64,000 bases of DNA from Cornus controversa. Its lineage: Eukaryota; Streptophyta; Magnoliopsida; Cornales; Cornaceae. The position numbers and the translations under genes were made by a program. Below, piece after piece: positions 55,490 through 64,000 of the stretch; position 1 is the first letter of the stretch, and every line of letters begins with the position of its first letter. The notes beneath the pieces were generated by a model. It saw nothing but the letters and a program-made list of their open reading frames with translations, did no database searches and had not been told where the DNA came from. Location: contig CM048846.1 of NCBI GenBank assembly GCA_026545225.1, forward strand, positions 33,491,501-33,555,500, given 5' to 3'.

Positions 55490-55622
55490 ATGGTGATTAG
55501 ACATTTCTGACCATCACCAAGTATGAATTTACTCAAGGTGATTAGACTTTTTCGGCCATCACCGAATATGAATTGACTTAAGGTGATTAGACATTTTCGA
55601 CTGTCACCGAGCATGATTCATT
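55490..55622 (-). repeat. 45-base tandem repeat, three units
   Basis: Same unit as 46461-46681 with three copies in this LTR. Confidence 0.75.
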
Positions 55623-56802
55623 TTCTCCCGTTTCCTCACAGTAACCCTATATATTCATTTCGAACATATAATGATCAAGCATTTGATCTTCATACTTCAC
55701 AATGCATAAGCTAGTTATAAGAGCACAGAACATGCATTCCATTTCGCAAAGCCACACATAAAATCACATATACATGTCAATTCTAGCATACAAATCATAT
55801 ATGCTCAAAATTCCCAATTAGCACATTTTAGTCATGGTCCATCAAACACATGTTTTTACAATAATTGATTAGCATGCATTTCTACTCACTATATCAACAT
55901 ATAAAACGTATATGTTCACACTTGCGCATAAATACATGTGTACATCAAATTTAGGCACATAGACATATAAGCTCTCATTTTTCACATTCTCATACTTGTC
56001 CCTTATGTTATGCACATCACAAGGAACCTCAATTTTGCATAGAAGAGCTTCAAAGGAAGTGGAAAACATCAAACCCACCCATCTTATAACTCTCATTCAT
56101 GCAATAGACGTTCTAACATCTCACTGTTTCACCCGAAACCCTAGAATCGACAACTAAACAAGAAGGTGAACCCCTACCTTGAAAATGAAGGCTTTACAAA
56201 CACTTTCCAAGATTCCAGCGATGTCTATCTTGCCGAAATTTTAGTTTGTTCAGTTCAAACTGAAGCCCTCGTCACCCTTTACGCACTTTCCTTCTTCGGC
56301 GAGTCATGAATCCAAGCCGAATGCACCCGAAATATAGAGAGAAGGTAGAGGGATGAAGATGAGAGATTTTAGAGAGAGAAACAGCCGTAAGATATGGTTG
56401 GGATCTCTCAGCCTTGATATTTAAAATATCTAGGGCGCGTAAATGACTAAAATGCCCCCGATCACTTAACGTACCCTCTCGACCTCCGTTTTCGATTTTG
56501 AAAGTTCCTACGGCCTTGAAATCACTTCCTTAACTCTCTAAAATTTTTATCTAATCCAATCTCAAAATTATATATTTCTCAAAATTTTCCAGATTTTCGG
56601 GCCCACTTGGACCGCGTCCCGGGTCCCAATTTGACCAAGAAGTCAAAGTTCTCCAATTGTCCAGATAACTTACCAAAACCTTTATACAACTTCCCAAACA
56701 TGTTCCCCACATTCAAAAAATGCTTAACATCATTCCAAATTCATTTACGGCAATTATGAGGCGAAGAATGCAAACCAACCAAAATTGGTCACGATCTCTA
56801 CA

Positions 56803-57008
56803 TGAATGGTCAGTCCGAGTGTACTATTCAGATTTTGGAGGAGCATGTGTACTTGATCTTCAGGGCAGTTGGGAGGATCACCTCCATTGGTGGAGTTTGT
56901 ATACAATAATAACTATCAATCTTGTATTGAAATGGCTCCCTTTGAGGCCTTTTATGGTATGCCGTGTAGGTCACCTGTCTGTTGGACCGAGGTCAGAGAG
57001 ACAGTTTT
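56803..57008 (+). pseudogene. Element E integrase, second part
   Basis: Resumes at GQSECTIQILEEHV after the D2 insertion, with the catalytic Glu in QSE, then a degenerate YLIFRAVGRITS in another frame, VEFVYNNNYQSCIEMAPFEAFYGMPCRSPVCWTEV, and stops at 57008 where solo LTR F begins. Confidence 0.82.
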
Positions 57009-60000
57009 TGAAATACCCCCTACAAATTTTACGCATGAGGTGGCCAGTCTCACACATAAAACATAAGGGATATCTGCAACCGATAGCAAATAATCATAAA
57101 ATAAAAGGACAAAAAGAAAAGATTTATAAATGTTGAAAGGAAAGTCTAACTGATATAATAAAAAATATTAAATAAACAAAATACTAGTTTGAACAATACA
57201 ACTTGAAAGTCCCGTAACTTAAGGACCCCTTGAACCAAAAATCATAAAAGTAAAATACTTTATGAAAAGGTATAAGTCCCTACACTAAAGTCTAGTAAGT
57301 AATAGATGACTACCACGCTCTAACCTCGAGGTGGAAACTACCAGGAACCTGAAATATCAACAAAGTGGGTTAAACCCACGAGCAAGTTCTCTCTACTACA
57401 AGCCAATTAGAGAACCGGTAAACATACCCTTTATATGATGATAGTAATAACATATAGATATAATTATACCATTTAGTCATCTAATCTCCTATCTCAGAAG
57501 TAACTAGAACTATGTTTTGAACCAACCCATCCATTATCCCAATAAAGGTAGAACAAATTTTTAAGTTCAAACCATAGGCTATCCTAACATACCTGAACAC
57601 GCTAAGTTTTCTAATTAGATCCTTGGCAATCCTACCATGACTTTCTCCATATTTTACAAATGCCTCACAAGGTATTAGGCAAACCTATCCGGCCTCCACC
57701 AATAATCTTTTCCCAAAACACCAAATTTATGTTTATATACAATTAAATATAACCCACCAGCTCATAAATATATCCCCAATTAACCATGTGGCCCAAGAAT
57801 AGAGCAGCCCCACACACTACACTAACCCATCAGTTATCTCAATGCAAGTACAGACTAGTTTTAAGTTAACACAAGAAACAATCCTAACATGCTCAAATAT
57901 ATAATGAGAAACTTTCTTATTAGATATTAGGCAATCCTGATACGCCCCAAATAAAATATAAAGATACCTTATTAGGTATTAGGCAATCCTGACAAGCCAT
58001 GGTAATCCTGACATGCCAAATATAATATATAGATACCTTATTAGGTATTAGGCGATCCTGACACGCATTGGCAATCCCAACATGCCAAATATAATATATA
58101 GATACCTTATTAGGTATTAGGCGATCCTGACATGCCTTCGCAATCCCAACATGCCAATTATAATATATAGATACCTTATTAGGTATTAGGCGATCCTGAC
58201 ACACCTTGACAATCCCAACATGCCAAATATAATGTATAGATACCTTATTAGGTATTAGGCGATCTGGACACGCCTTGACAATTCCAAAATGCCAAATAAA
58301 ATGTATAGATACCTTATTAGGTATTAGGTGATCCCGACATGCCTCGGCAATCCCAACATGTCAAATATAATGTATAGATACCTTATTAGATATTAGGGTA
58401 TCCCGACAAGCCTTGACATTCCTAACATGCCAAATATAATGTATAAATACCTTATTACGTATTAGGCGATCTCAACACACCTTGGCAATCCCAACATGCC
58501 AAATAAAATGTATAGATACCTTATTAGGTATTAGGCGATCGCAACACGCCTTGGCAATCCCAACATGCCAAATATAATCTTATTAGGTATTAGGCGATCC
58601 CGACACGCCTGGATAATTAAAATTTAACTAAAAATCTAACATACTTAAAAACATTCTAATTAATAGCATGTAAATCCTATCATCCCATTTATTAATTTAA
58701 ACAAATAAAAATAACATAACATACTATGAACGTAAATGAGTTTAACATACTCCCACAAACTGTTTTAAACACTATACAATTAATCAAGAACATTTATCCA
58801 AGCAAAGAAACAATTAAAGCAAATTAAACAATTAATTAAAAGAAAACCCCACAACAAAGCCAACACCTCAATTTAAGCATCAAGTATCTAAACCTAGCTC
58901 TAATCCTAGGTTTCCATGCAAAAATCTATTTTTAAAAGTCTTTTAATATATTTATGAAATTTTTAGTGATTTAAAAATATTTTTCAAAACAAAAGAAAAA
59001 ATAAAAATCCAATTTTGAACTATACTTTTTGTACTAATTTTACAACAAGGGGAACTCATTTCAACTTGAAATTAAATACCCATGTGTATTCTGTCCCTAA
59101 AAGATTAATTTGAATTTTTTCAAAAGTTTTAGAAATTAAAAGTAATTTAACACATTTTTCCTAATTTTTGTTAATTTAAAAATGATTTCAAAATTTAAAA
59201 TATATATATTTAAAAATTTCGGACTGTTCACGAATACTTGATAATTGACTGGGTTGCATGATCTGCTATCCACAATATATGCATTAATTATAAATAAATT
59301 CTAATCCTAACAGCACAAGAAAACCTAAAAACAAAAGGAAACAAGCAACACAAGGAAATCGCTAAAAAAATAAACTCTCCAAAAATTCTAAAAAAATTAC
59401 ATAAGAAACCTAATAATTAAAAATACCAAAAATTAAATTTCAGCTAATTTTGAGTTCGTTTGGTCTAAGAAAAAAACTTCTGAAATATTCAGCAGTTTTC
59501 CTATAGGATGAAAAAACATAATTTTGGAGACCTAGACGAGGGTTTTCGGCTGAAAAATGACATGGTCCGTAGCTTAAGCTATTTGTTTTGCTTATTGGGT
59601 TGTTTCTGATCGAGAATGACTTTTGTGGGGTCAAAATACGTTCGTCAAAAAATTTGACACTGTTCACACAAATTAAATGTAAATACATACAACATGATTT
59701 AATTCACTACATATAAATTCAATAAATGAAACCCTAGATTTTGGTCAATATACATATCTTCACCCTAATTTCTATCAATCTATATAATAGAAATGAAACC
59801 CTAGTTTAACACAATACATTCATGCTTAATAAAACAAAAATTCCTTTAACATGCAATTAAGCAAAAATCTCAAATTGTTAAACCTAATCATACATAAACC
59901 TATATGCATATACATGTATATTCATGAAATCAAACAATACAAATATTTATATGTATTTACATGTTCAAAGGGGAAGTGAAGAAATTGAACTTGCCGTGTG

Positions 60001-60346
60001 ATATTGAGCAAAATCACTTTTTCTCCCTTTTCTTGGCGTCTACTGTTTTCTCCCTGTCTGTGCGTAGAAACTAATAAACCCTAATTTTTTTTTCTTATTT
60101 AATATTCCTAAATAATTAAATTAATCAATATACAATATTTAGCCCAACTATATATAAATATATATAGCCCAGCTCAACAATTTAGCCCAACCTGATAATA
60201 ATATAAATATAAAATATTTAGCCCATCTATATATAAAACACATAAAAACAGGCATTGACAAAATTAATTAAACATTTAAATAATTAAAAATCCAATCAAA
60301 TAAATAAAAACCCAATTTAAATATCCTCAAATTATGGGGTTTTACA
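57009..60346 (-). mobile_element. Large solo LTR F of unassigned family
   Basis: 3338 bp between TGAAATACCCCC and GGGGTTTTACA, an inverted terminal pair, inserted in E's integrase. No coding sequence, primer site or polypurine tract inside. The flanks are GTTTT and ATTTC, which agree at only three of five positions, so the duplication is not established. It contains a 69-base tandem array (57930-58612), a GTGGGTTAAACCCAC near-palindrome (57365-57379) and long AT-rich stretches. The leader-like TCTCCC-rich part lies near 60030-60060 on the minus strand side of the LTR start. Confidence 0.65.
57930..58612. repeat. 69-base tandem repeat array, about ten units
   Basis: Unit approximately GGCGATCCTGACACGCCTTG-GCAATCCCAACATGCCAAAT-ATAATATATAGATACCTTAT-TAGGTATTA. 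Each unit holds ATACCT-TATT-AGGTAT, a 6-bp stem with a 4-base loop. Divergence between units is low to moderate, and the last unit before 58612 is shortened by loss of the TATAGATACC part. Confidence 0.85.
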
Positions 60347-60920
60347 ATTTCTTTGGAGCTAGATATAGTTCGAGAAACTTTGGAGAAGATCAAGGTAATA
60401 AGGTAGAGATTTCTTACTGTTTAGAGCTGTAAAAAAAAGCTACATTGATAGAAGGCAGCAACCTTTGGCATTTGAGGTGGGGGACCATATCTTCCTAAAG
60501 TTCTCACCATGGAGAGGTTTGATGAGGTTCGGTTATAGTGGGAAGCTAGTGCCATGATTTATCAGACCATTTGAGATTTTGGATCGAGTGGGAAAGGTTA
60601 CTTATTGCTTGGCATTGCCACTGCAAATGTTAAGTATACACAATACTTTCCATAGTTTTATGTTGAGAAAGTATGAACCAGATCCTTCACATATCCTTGT
60701 TTGGACAAACTTTGACGTGCGGGAGGACGTGTCATATGAGGAGAGGCCGATCCAAGTTTTGGATACTAGAGAGCAAGTGTTTCGGGGAAAGACCGTTCCT
60801 TTGTTTAAAGTGCTTTAGAGGCATCACGAGGTAGAAGAGGCCACATAGGAGCGGGAATAAGAAGTCCACTCAAAGTATCCCGAGTTGTTTACCACTCTAG
60901 GTATGTTTTCAAGGATGAAA
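60347..60920 (+). pseudogene. Element E integrase C-terminus and chromodomain-like tail
   Basis: Resumes with a frame-shifted DIVRETLEKIK-like stretch, then RVGKVTYCLALPLQMLSIHNTFHSFMLRKYEPDPSHILVW, VREDVSYEERPIQVLDTREQVFRGKTVPLFKVL (stop), RHHEVEEAT and SKYPELFTTLGMF. The last part is the group II chromodomain tail. Stops replace probable Trp codons. Confidence 0.82.
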
Positions 60921-60924
60921 TTCC

Positions 60925-60940
60925 TTGAAGGTTGGGAGGT
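60925..60940 (+). other. Polypurine tract of element E
   Basis: TTGAAGGTTGGGAGGT directly before the LTR at 60941. Compared with D1 (GAAGGAGGGGAGG) it has two T interruptions. Confidence 0.75.
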
Positions 60941-63334
60941 TGTATTTAAGCATCATTTTTTTTCTAATTGCATTTTTAATAATGTTTAGCATGTTTTAAC
61001 TGTGAGAAACATGTTTGGGAGGTTATATTGGGGTTTTGAGAAGTTTTGGAAACATTTGACGAAGTTTGACTTTTTAGGTCAATTGGGTCCAATGGGCCCG
61101 GGAATCCAAAATTTTTTTGAGATAATATTATTTTTGGTTATGGACAAAACGAAATTTTTAGAGATTTAAGAAATCAATTTCAAATCCATAGCTACTTTCA
61201 AAATAAAAAACGGAGGTCGGGAGGGTACGTTAAGTGACTCAGGGGTGTTTCGGTCATTTCGTATCTCAAGAAGACATAAATATCTGGGAGGGGCTAAGAT
61301 ATTTCATTTCTATAGCTCTCCCTCTCTCTCTTATTGTCCCACATCATCTCTCTCCCTTCTATCTACGTTTTGGAGGCGCTAGGCTAGGAATCGGGAAACA
61401 CCGAAAGCAAGTGCATTGCTCTACTCGGCGAGGGCTACGTTTTGGACCAAACAAATTCCACATTTGACAAAGTAGAAGGGACTGAGATTTTTGAAACTTG
61501 GCATCCAAGCTTGAGGTTTGAGGTAGGGGTGTGAAATTCCTCTTTACTTTGATTCTTTAGGTCACATAGTTGTGACATAAAACTTTACTTTGAGGATTTT
61601 GTGAAAATAAAACTTTCTTGTTTATATATATATATATATATGGAAATTGTGTTTTATGCATGGCTTAATGATATTTATGAATGCATAGTGTGAAATTGTA
61701 TTCATTTGTGAAATGATAAGAGTTTTGATTCCAGATATTGATTTTATGCATCAAAGATGAGTTTTCCTTGAAAATGCATAAGTATGATGATTTTCATGAG
61801 ATGATTGAATTGCATTGTGACAAGGTTGAGTTGAGAAAGAAAATGCATTCATTTGACAAAATGTTTTGCATTGGATGGAATTGTGATAATCTTGTGAATT
61901 TTGTTCATTTATGTGACAATGTGTATTTATGTGAAAAATGAGTTTTTGGGGCATGTGTGAGAATTAAAAAGGGCCCAAAGCCCTAGGGTGCAAGGCCTAA
62001 AACTTGGCCAAGCGGATGTCGCTTCCGTCGGGTTAGCAACCCGTAGAGCATAAGCAGAGTTTGTGGTTTCTAAGAAACCCTTACTATGGAATTATGACAA
62101 GCACAAATCCTCAATTGAATTAGTTTCCATATTATACGTGGTGTGAGTCTACTTGTGAGTTGTGGCTTCATATAAATTGTTATATATTGAAATGTGAAGT
62201 ATCACACATGATTTCTAAAACTTTTATATTTTAAGTGTAAAAAGCATAGATACTTGTCATGTAGTCATGTAGGAATTTCATTTACATTTCATGAATGGAT
62301 GCCTGAGTTAAGGTAGAGTTGCGTGGATCATTCCTACTGGGCATAGTTGTATGCTCACCGCCTTTCCCCAAACTTTTTTTAGATAAATCACCCATGGAGG
62401 ATGAGGCATAGAGCTCTAGTGCAGATGTTGAGCTTCTTCTTTTTGGACATATGTATATATAGTCCATGTCGACTACAGCTAGAAGTGTTGCATTTACATT
62501 TGATTCACATTTGCTTTCGAATTTCAAATGTAATCGCCACATTTGACTCATGTTAGGACTTTTGAGGAATGTATGTAAAATGAACCTTTATGTATGACTT
62601 TTGAGAACAAATGGATTATGGACTTTTGAGCTTTTTTATGTATAAAATTATGACAATGAATGTTGGCGATTAGATTTGTACATCTTTATCATGCCAAATA
62701 CCTTATGGATTATTTGTGGATGTTTTGCATCAAGGATAATGTAGATTTTGGAGCAAAATTGTGAAATGTATAGACTTACATATAGGAGGCCCAAATGGTT
62801 GGATTTGTATGAGTTTTATTCATGTTTAGGATTGCAAATGAGTGTATGAAATAGGGAAAGTATATAGACTTCTGAAAATCAAGTTTTGAGAGATTTTTGC
62901 ACTTTCGGTCGCCTAGTCTCTACAGCAACAGGCCGAAACTGTGAGATATTGAAATTTTGCAAATGGGGTACCTGTTTTGGATGACTGAATGAAGTATTTA
63001 GTTGGCCAAAAGCTCTCTTTAGGCCACCAACAGAATTGGGAACCTGAAGGTCAGCTGAACCCAGGTTTCAGCCGACCGAAGAAGGTTTCCGACAACCGGA
63101 ACCTGGACTGAATTGGATTTCTGGGATATTTTGAATATGAATGAGTATGTATAGATACATGGACCAATGAGGCACCCATTGAGGTTGATAATGATGAGTA
63201 TACGCATATGTAATCGCGTATGCATCGATAGCTTCCACAATTGAATGGTGTTAGGGTGACATTAGGGATATGATTCGATGATGTGGGAACCTAATCACCC
63301 TTGGTTTGCAGAAGACGAAAATCGGGGCGTGACA
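60941..63334 (+). mobile_element. LTR shared by element E (3') and the next tandem copy (5')
   Basis: 2394 bp, TGTATTTAAGCATC to GGGGCGTGACA. The left end adjoins E's polypurine tract and the right end adjoins a primer-binding site and gag. Relative to 14078 it lacks about 30 bases right after TGTA. It holds a (TA)n run (61623-61640), the CGGGTTAGCAACCCG hairpin (62029-62043), the CTCACCGCC...TTTTTAG module (62354-62383) and the CCGACCGAAG cluster (62995-63110). Confidence 0.85.
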
Positions 63335-63337
63335 ACT

Positions 63338-63349
63338 TGGTATCAAAGC
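63338..63349 (+). other. Primer-binding site after the shared LTR
   Basis: TGGTATCAAAGC, one change from the initiator-Met site TGGTATCAGAGC, 3 bases after the LTR. It is less eroded than the copy at 29212. Confidence 0.78.
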
Positions 63350-63621
63350 TCTAAGTTAGAATACCTAGGGACAACGGGGAATGGTCATATCACATGTAAG
63401 TTCGAGAAGGTTAGATCAAGTATTTAGAATTGTAAACTTAAGGTTGTGATTGTACATTTAAGGCTAAGTGCATAATTACATAGAAATGCTTATGTGCTTA
63501 CTTATTTGGTATGACATGCTAATTGTGAAGTATATTGACATGTTATGTATGCATGAAACGAATTGGTTAAGTGCATTCATGCTTTGAATTTTAAGTGTCT
63601 TCTTGTTATCAATATTGCAAG

Positions 63622-64000
63622 ATGCCACATTGTAGAGCTCGTGGAGGAGCATTGGCAGCTGCTCTTATAGATGGAGAGCAGTTCATGTGCGACATGTTCA
63701 CTACCATGCTGCAAATTGCTAGGGAGACAAAAAGGGAACTCAAAAGGAGACACAAGGTCTCCCAAGAGCAGTTCCTCGTCGTCGAATGATAATGACATTG
63801 GGACATGTGAAGAAGCATAGTCCGCTATCTTATTTGGGTGAATCCGATCCTATGGTGGCGGAGAATTAGTTGGCCAAAATTGTTACACTTCTTACCGTAC
63901 TCAAGATAGAGCAGGATCTAAGGGTGAAAGTGGCAGTCCATTACCTTAAGGGTGATGCCAGTCGTTGGTGAAAATTTATAGGAAACTACCATTACATCAA
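63622..64000 (+). pseudogene. Second chromovirus gag start, cut by window end
   Basis: MPHCRARGGALAAALIDGEQFMCD, then a frame slip near 63738, MTLGHVKKHSPLSYLGESDP, a stop in the ENWL stretch and EQDLRVKVAVHYLKGDASRW. It matches 29495-29840 closely and keeps the 26 bases that E's own gag has lost. The element continues beyond the window. Confidence 0.8.

Larger units (their letters stand above)
33319..56802 (-). mobile_element. Chromovirus element D2, antisense, with nested inserts
   Basis: Minus-strand order: 5' LTR (56802-52433, split by a solo Athila LTR), degenerate primer site, gag, protease, RT, RNase H, integrase with group II chromodomain-like tail, polypurine tract, 3' LTR (47605-46121 and 34565-33319, split by D1). 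Flanks are TGGAT (33314-33318) and TGAAT (56803-56807), a 5-base duplication with one change. Restoring one TGGAT rebuilds the integrase reading of element E. This is the only element here with every pol domain in one piece of history, though it carries many stops. Confidence 0.88.
52433..56802 (-). mobile_element. D2 5' LTR, split by an Athila solo LTR
   Basis: Minus-strand LTR from TGTAGAGATCGTGACC (right end, 56802) to GGGGGGTGACA (52433). About 2.89 kb without the insert. Holds the decayed GATGCATC cluster (54350-54480), the splice-site-like module (55113-55150), three 45-base repeats and a TATA-like box near 56420. Confidence 0.87.

Noticed and set aside
57920-58204. Minus-strand frame with a 23-residue repeat
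   Set aside because: A by-product of the 69-base tandem array; no start context or family match.
57930-58612. Regularly spaced repeats resembling a CRISPR array
   Set aside because: Units are contiguous 69-base tandem repeats without unique spacers, inside a plant LTR.
1-64000. Search for host genes, tRNA or rRNA genes
   Set aside because: No exon-intron structure, tRNA cloverleaf or rRNA block could be supported. The tRNA-like matches are primer-binding sites of retroelements.

Overview
The window looks like plant nuclear DNA, almost certainly a gene-poor, heterochromatin-like part of an angiosperm genome. I found no host gene, rRNA, tRNA or CRISPR array. Almost everything that can be named is an LTR retrotransposon or a piece of one. 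The families are Ty3/gypsy Athila-type (tRNA-Asp primer site, DLG protease, env-like ORF), Ty3/gypsy chromovirus-type resembling Tekay/Del (initiator-Met primer site, group II chromodomain-like C-terminus, LTRs of 2.4-3.3 kb), and Ty1/copia. All coding regions are broken by stops or frameshifts. I cannot name the species. Layout, left to right. 1-1124: antisense Athila LTR cut by the window edge. 1125-5488: 3' half of a sense Athila element (env-like ORF, 3' noncoding region, polypurine tract, LTR), inserted into an antisense copia RT/IN relic (5489-6190). 6191-8812: degenerate copia LTRs and a sense copia RT/RNase H scrap. 8813-14077: 5' part of a sense copia element H whose LTR is split by a 3.3-kb chromovirus solo LTR (9273-12565, target duplication AGTAG). 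14078 to the window end: chromovirus element E and its nested inserts. E's 5' LTR (14078-15996 and 28795-29208) is broken by sense Athila element B (15997-28794). B carries antisense Athila element C (18584-27908, duplication CTCCT), and C's 3' LTR carries a chromovirus LTR fragment (19077-21353). E's gag-pol (29495-33318) is interrupted inside integrase, just before the DGQSE block, by antisense chromovirus D2 (33319-56802, duplication TGGAT/TGAAT). D2's 3' LTR is interrupted by sense chromovirus D1 (34566-46120, duplication GGTGA). D1's interior carries two solo LTRs (38127-39544, GAATG; 40907-42339, ATTAT). D2's 5' LTR carries one Athila solo LTR (52821-54296, ATAAC/ATGAC). E integrase resumes at 56803, is broken again by a 3.3-kb solo LTR (57009-60346), ends at about 60920, and meets its 3' LTR (60941-63334). 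A second primer site and gag follow directly (63338-64000), so one LTR is shared by two tandem elements. The insertions reach five levels deep and can be ordered from the target duplications. Most striking pattern: nearly every LTR family here carries its own cluster of short CpG-containing inverted repeats (cores such as CGATNNATCG, or TTTCGATTGTGCGAAA with its inverse, or TTACGATGCATCGTAA). The motif differs between families but the architecture is alike. The chromovirus LTRs also share a conserved module that resembles a 3' splice site. These are the signals I rate most worth following up; their function is inference only.
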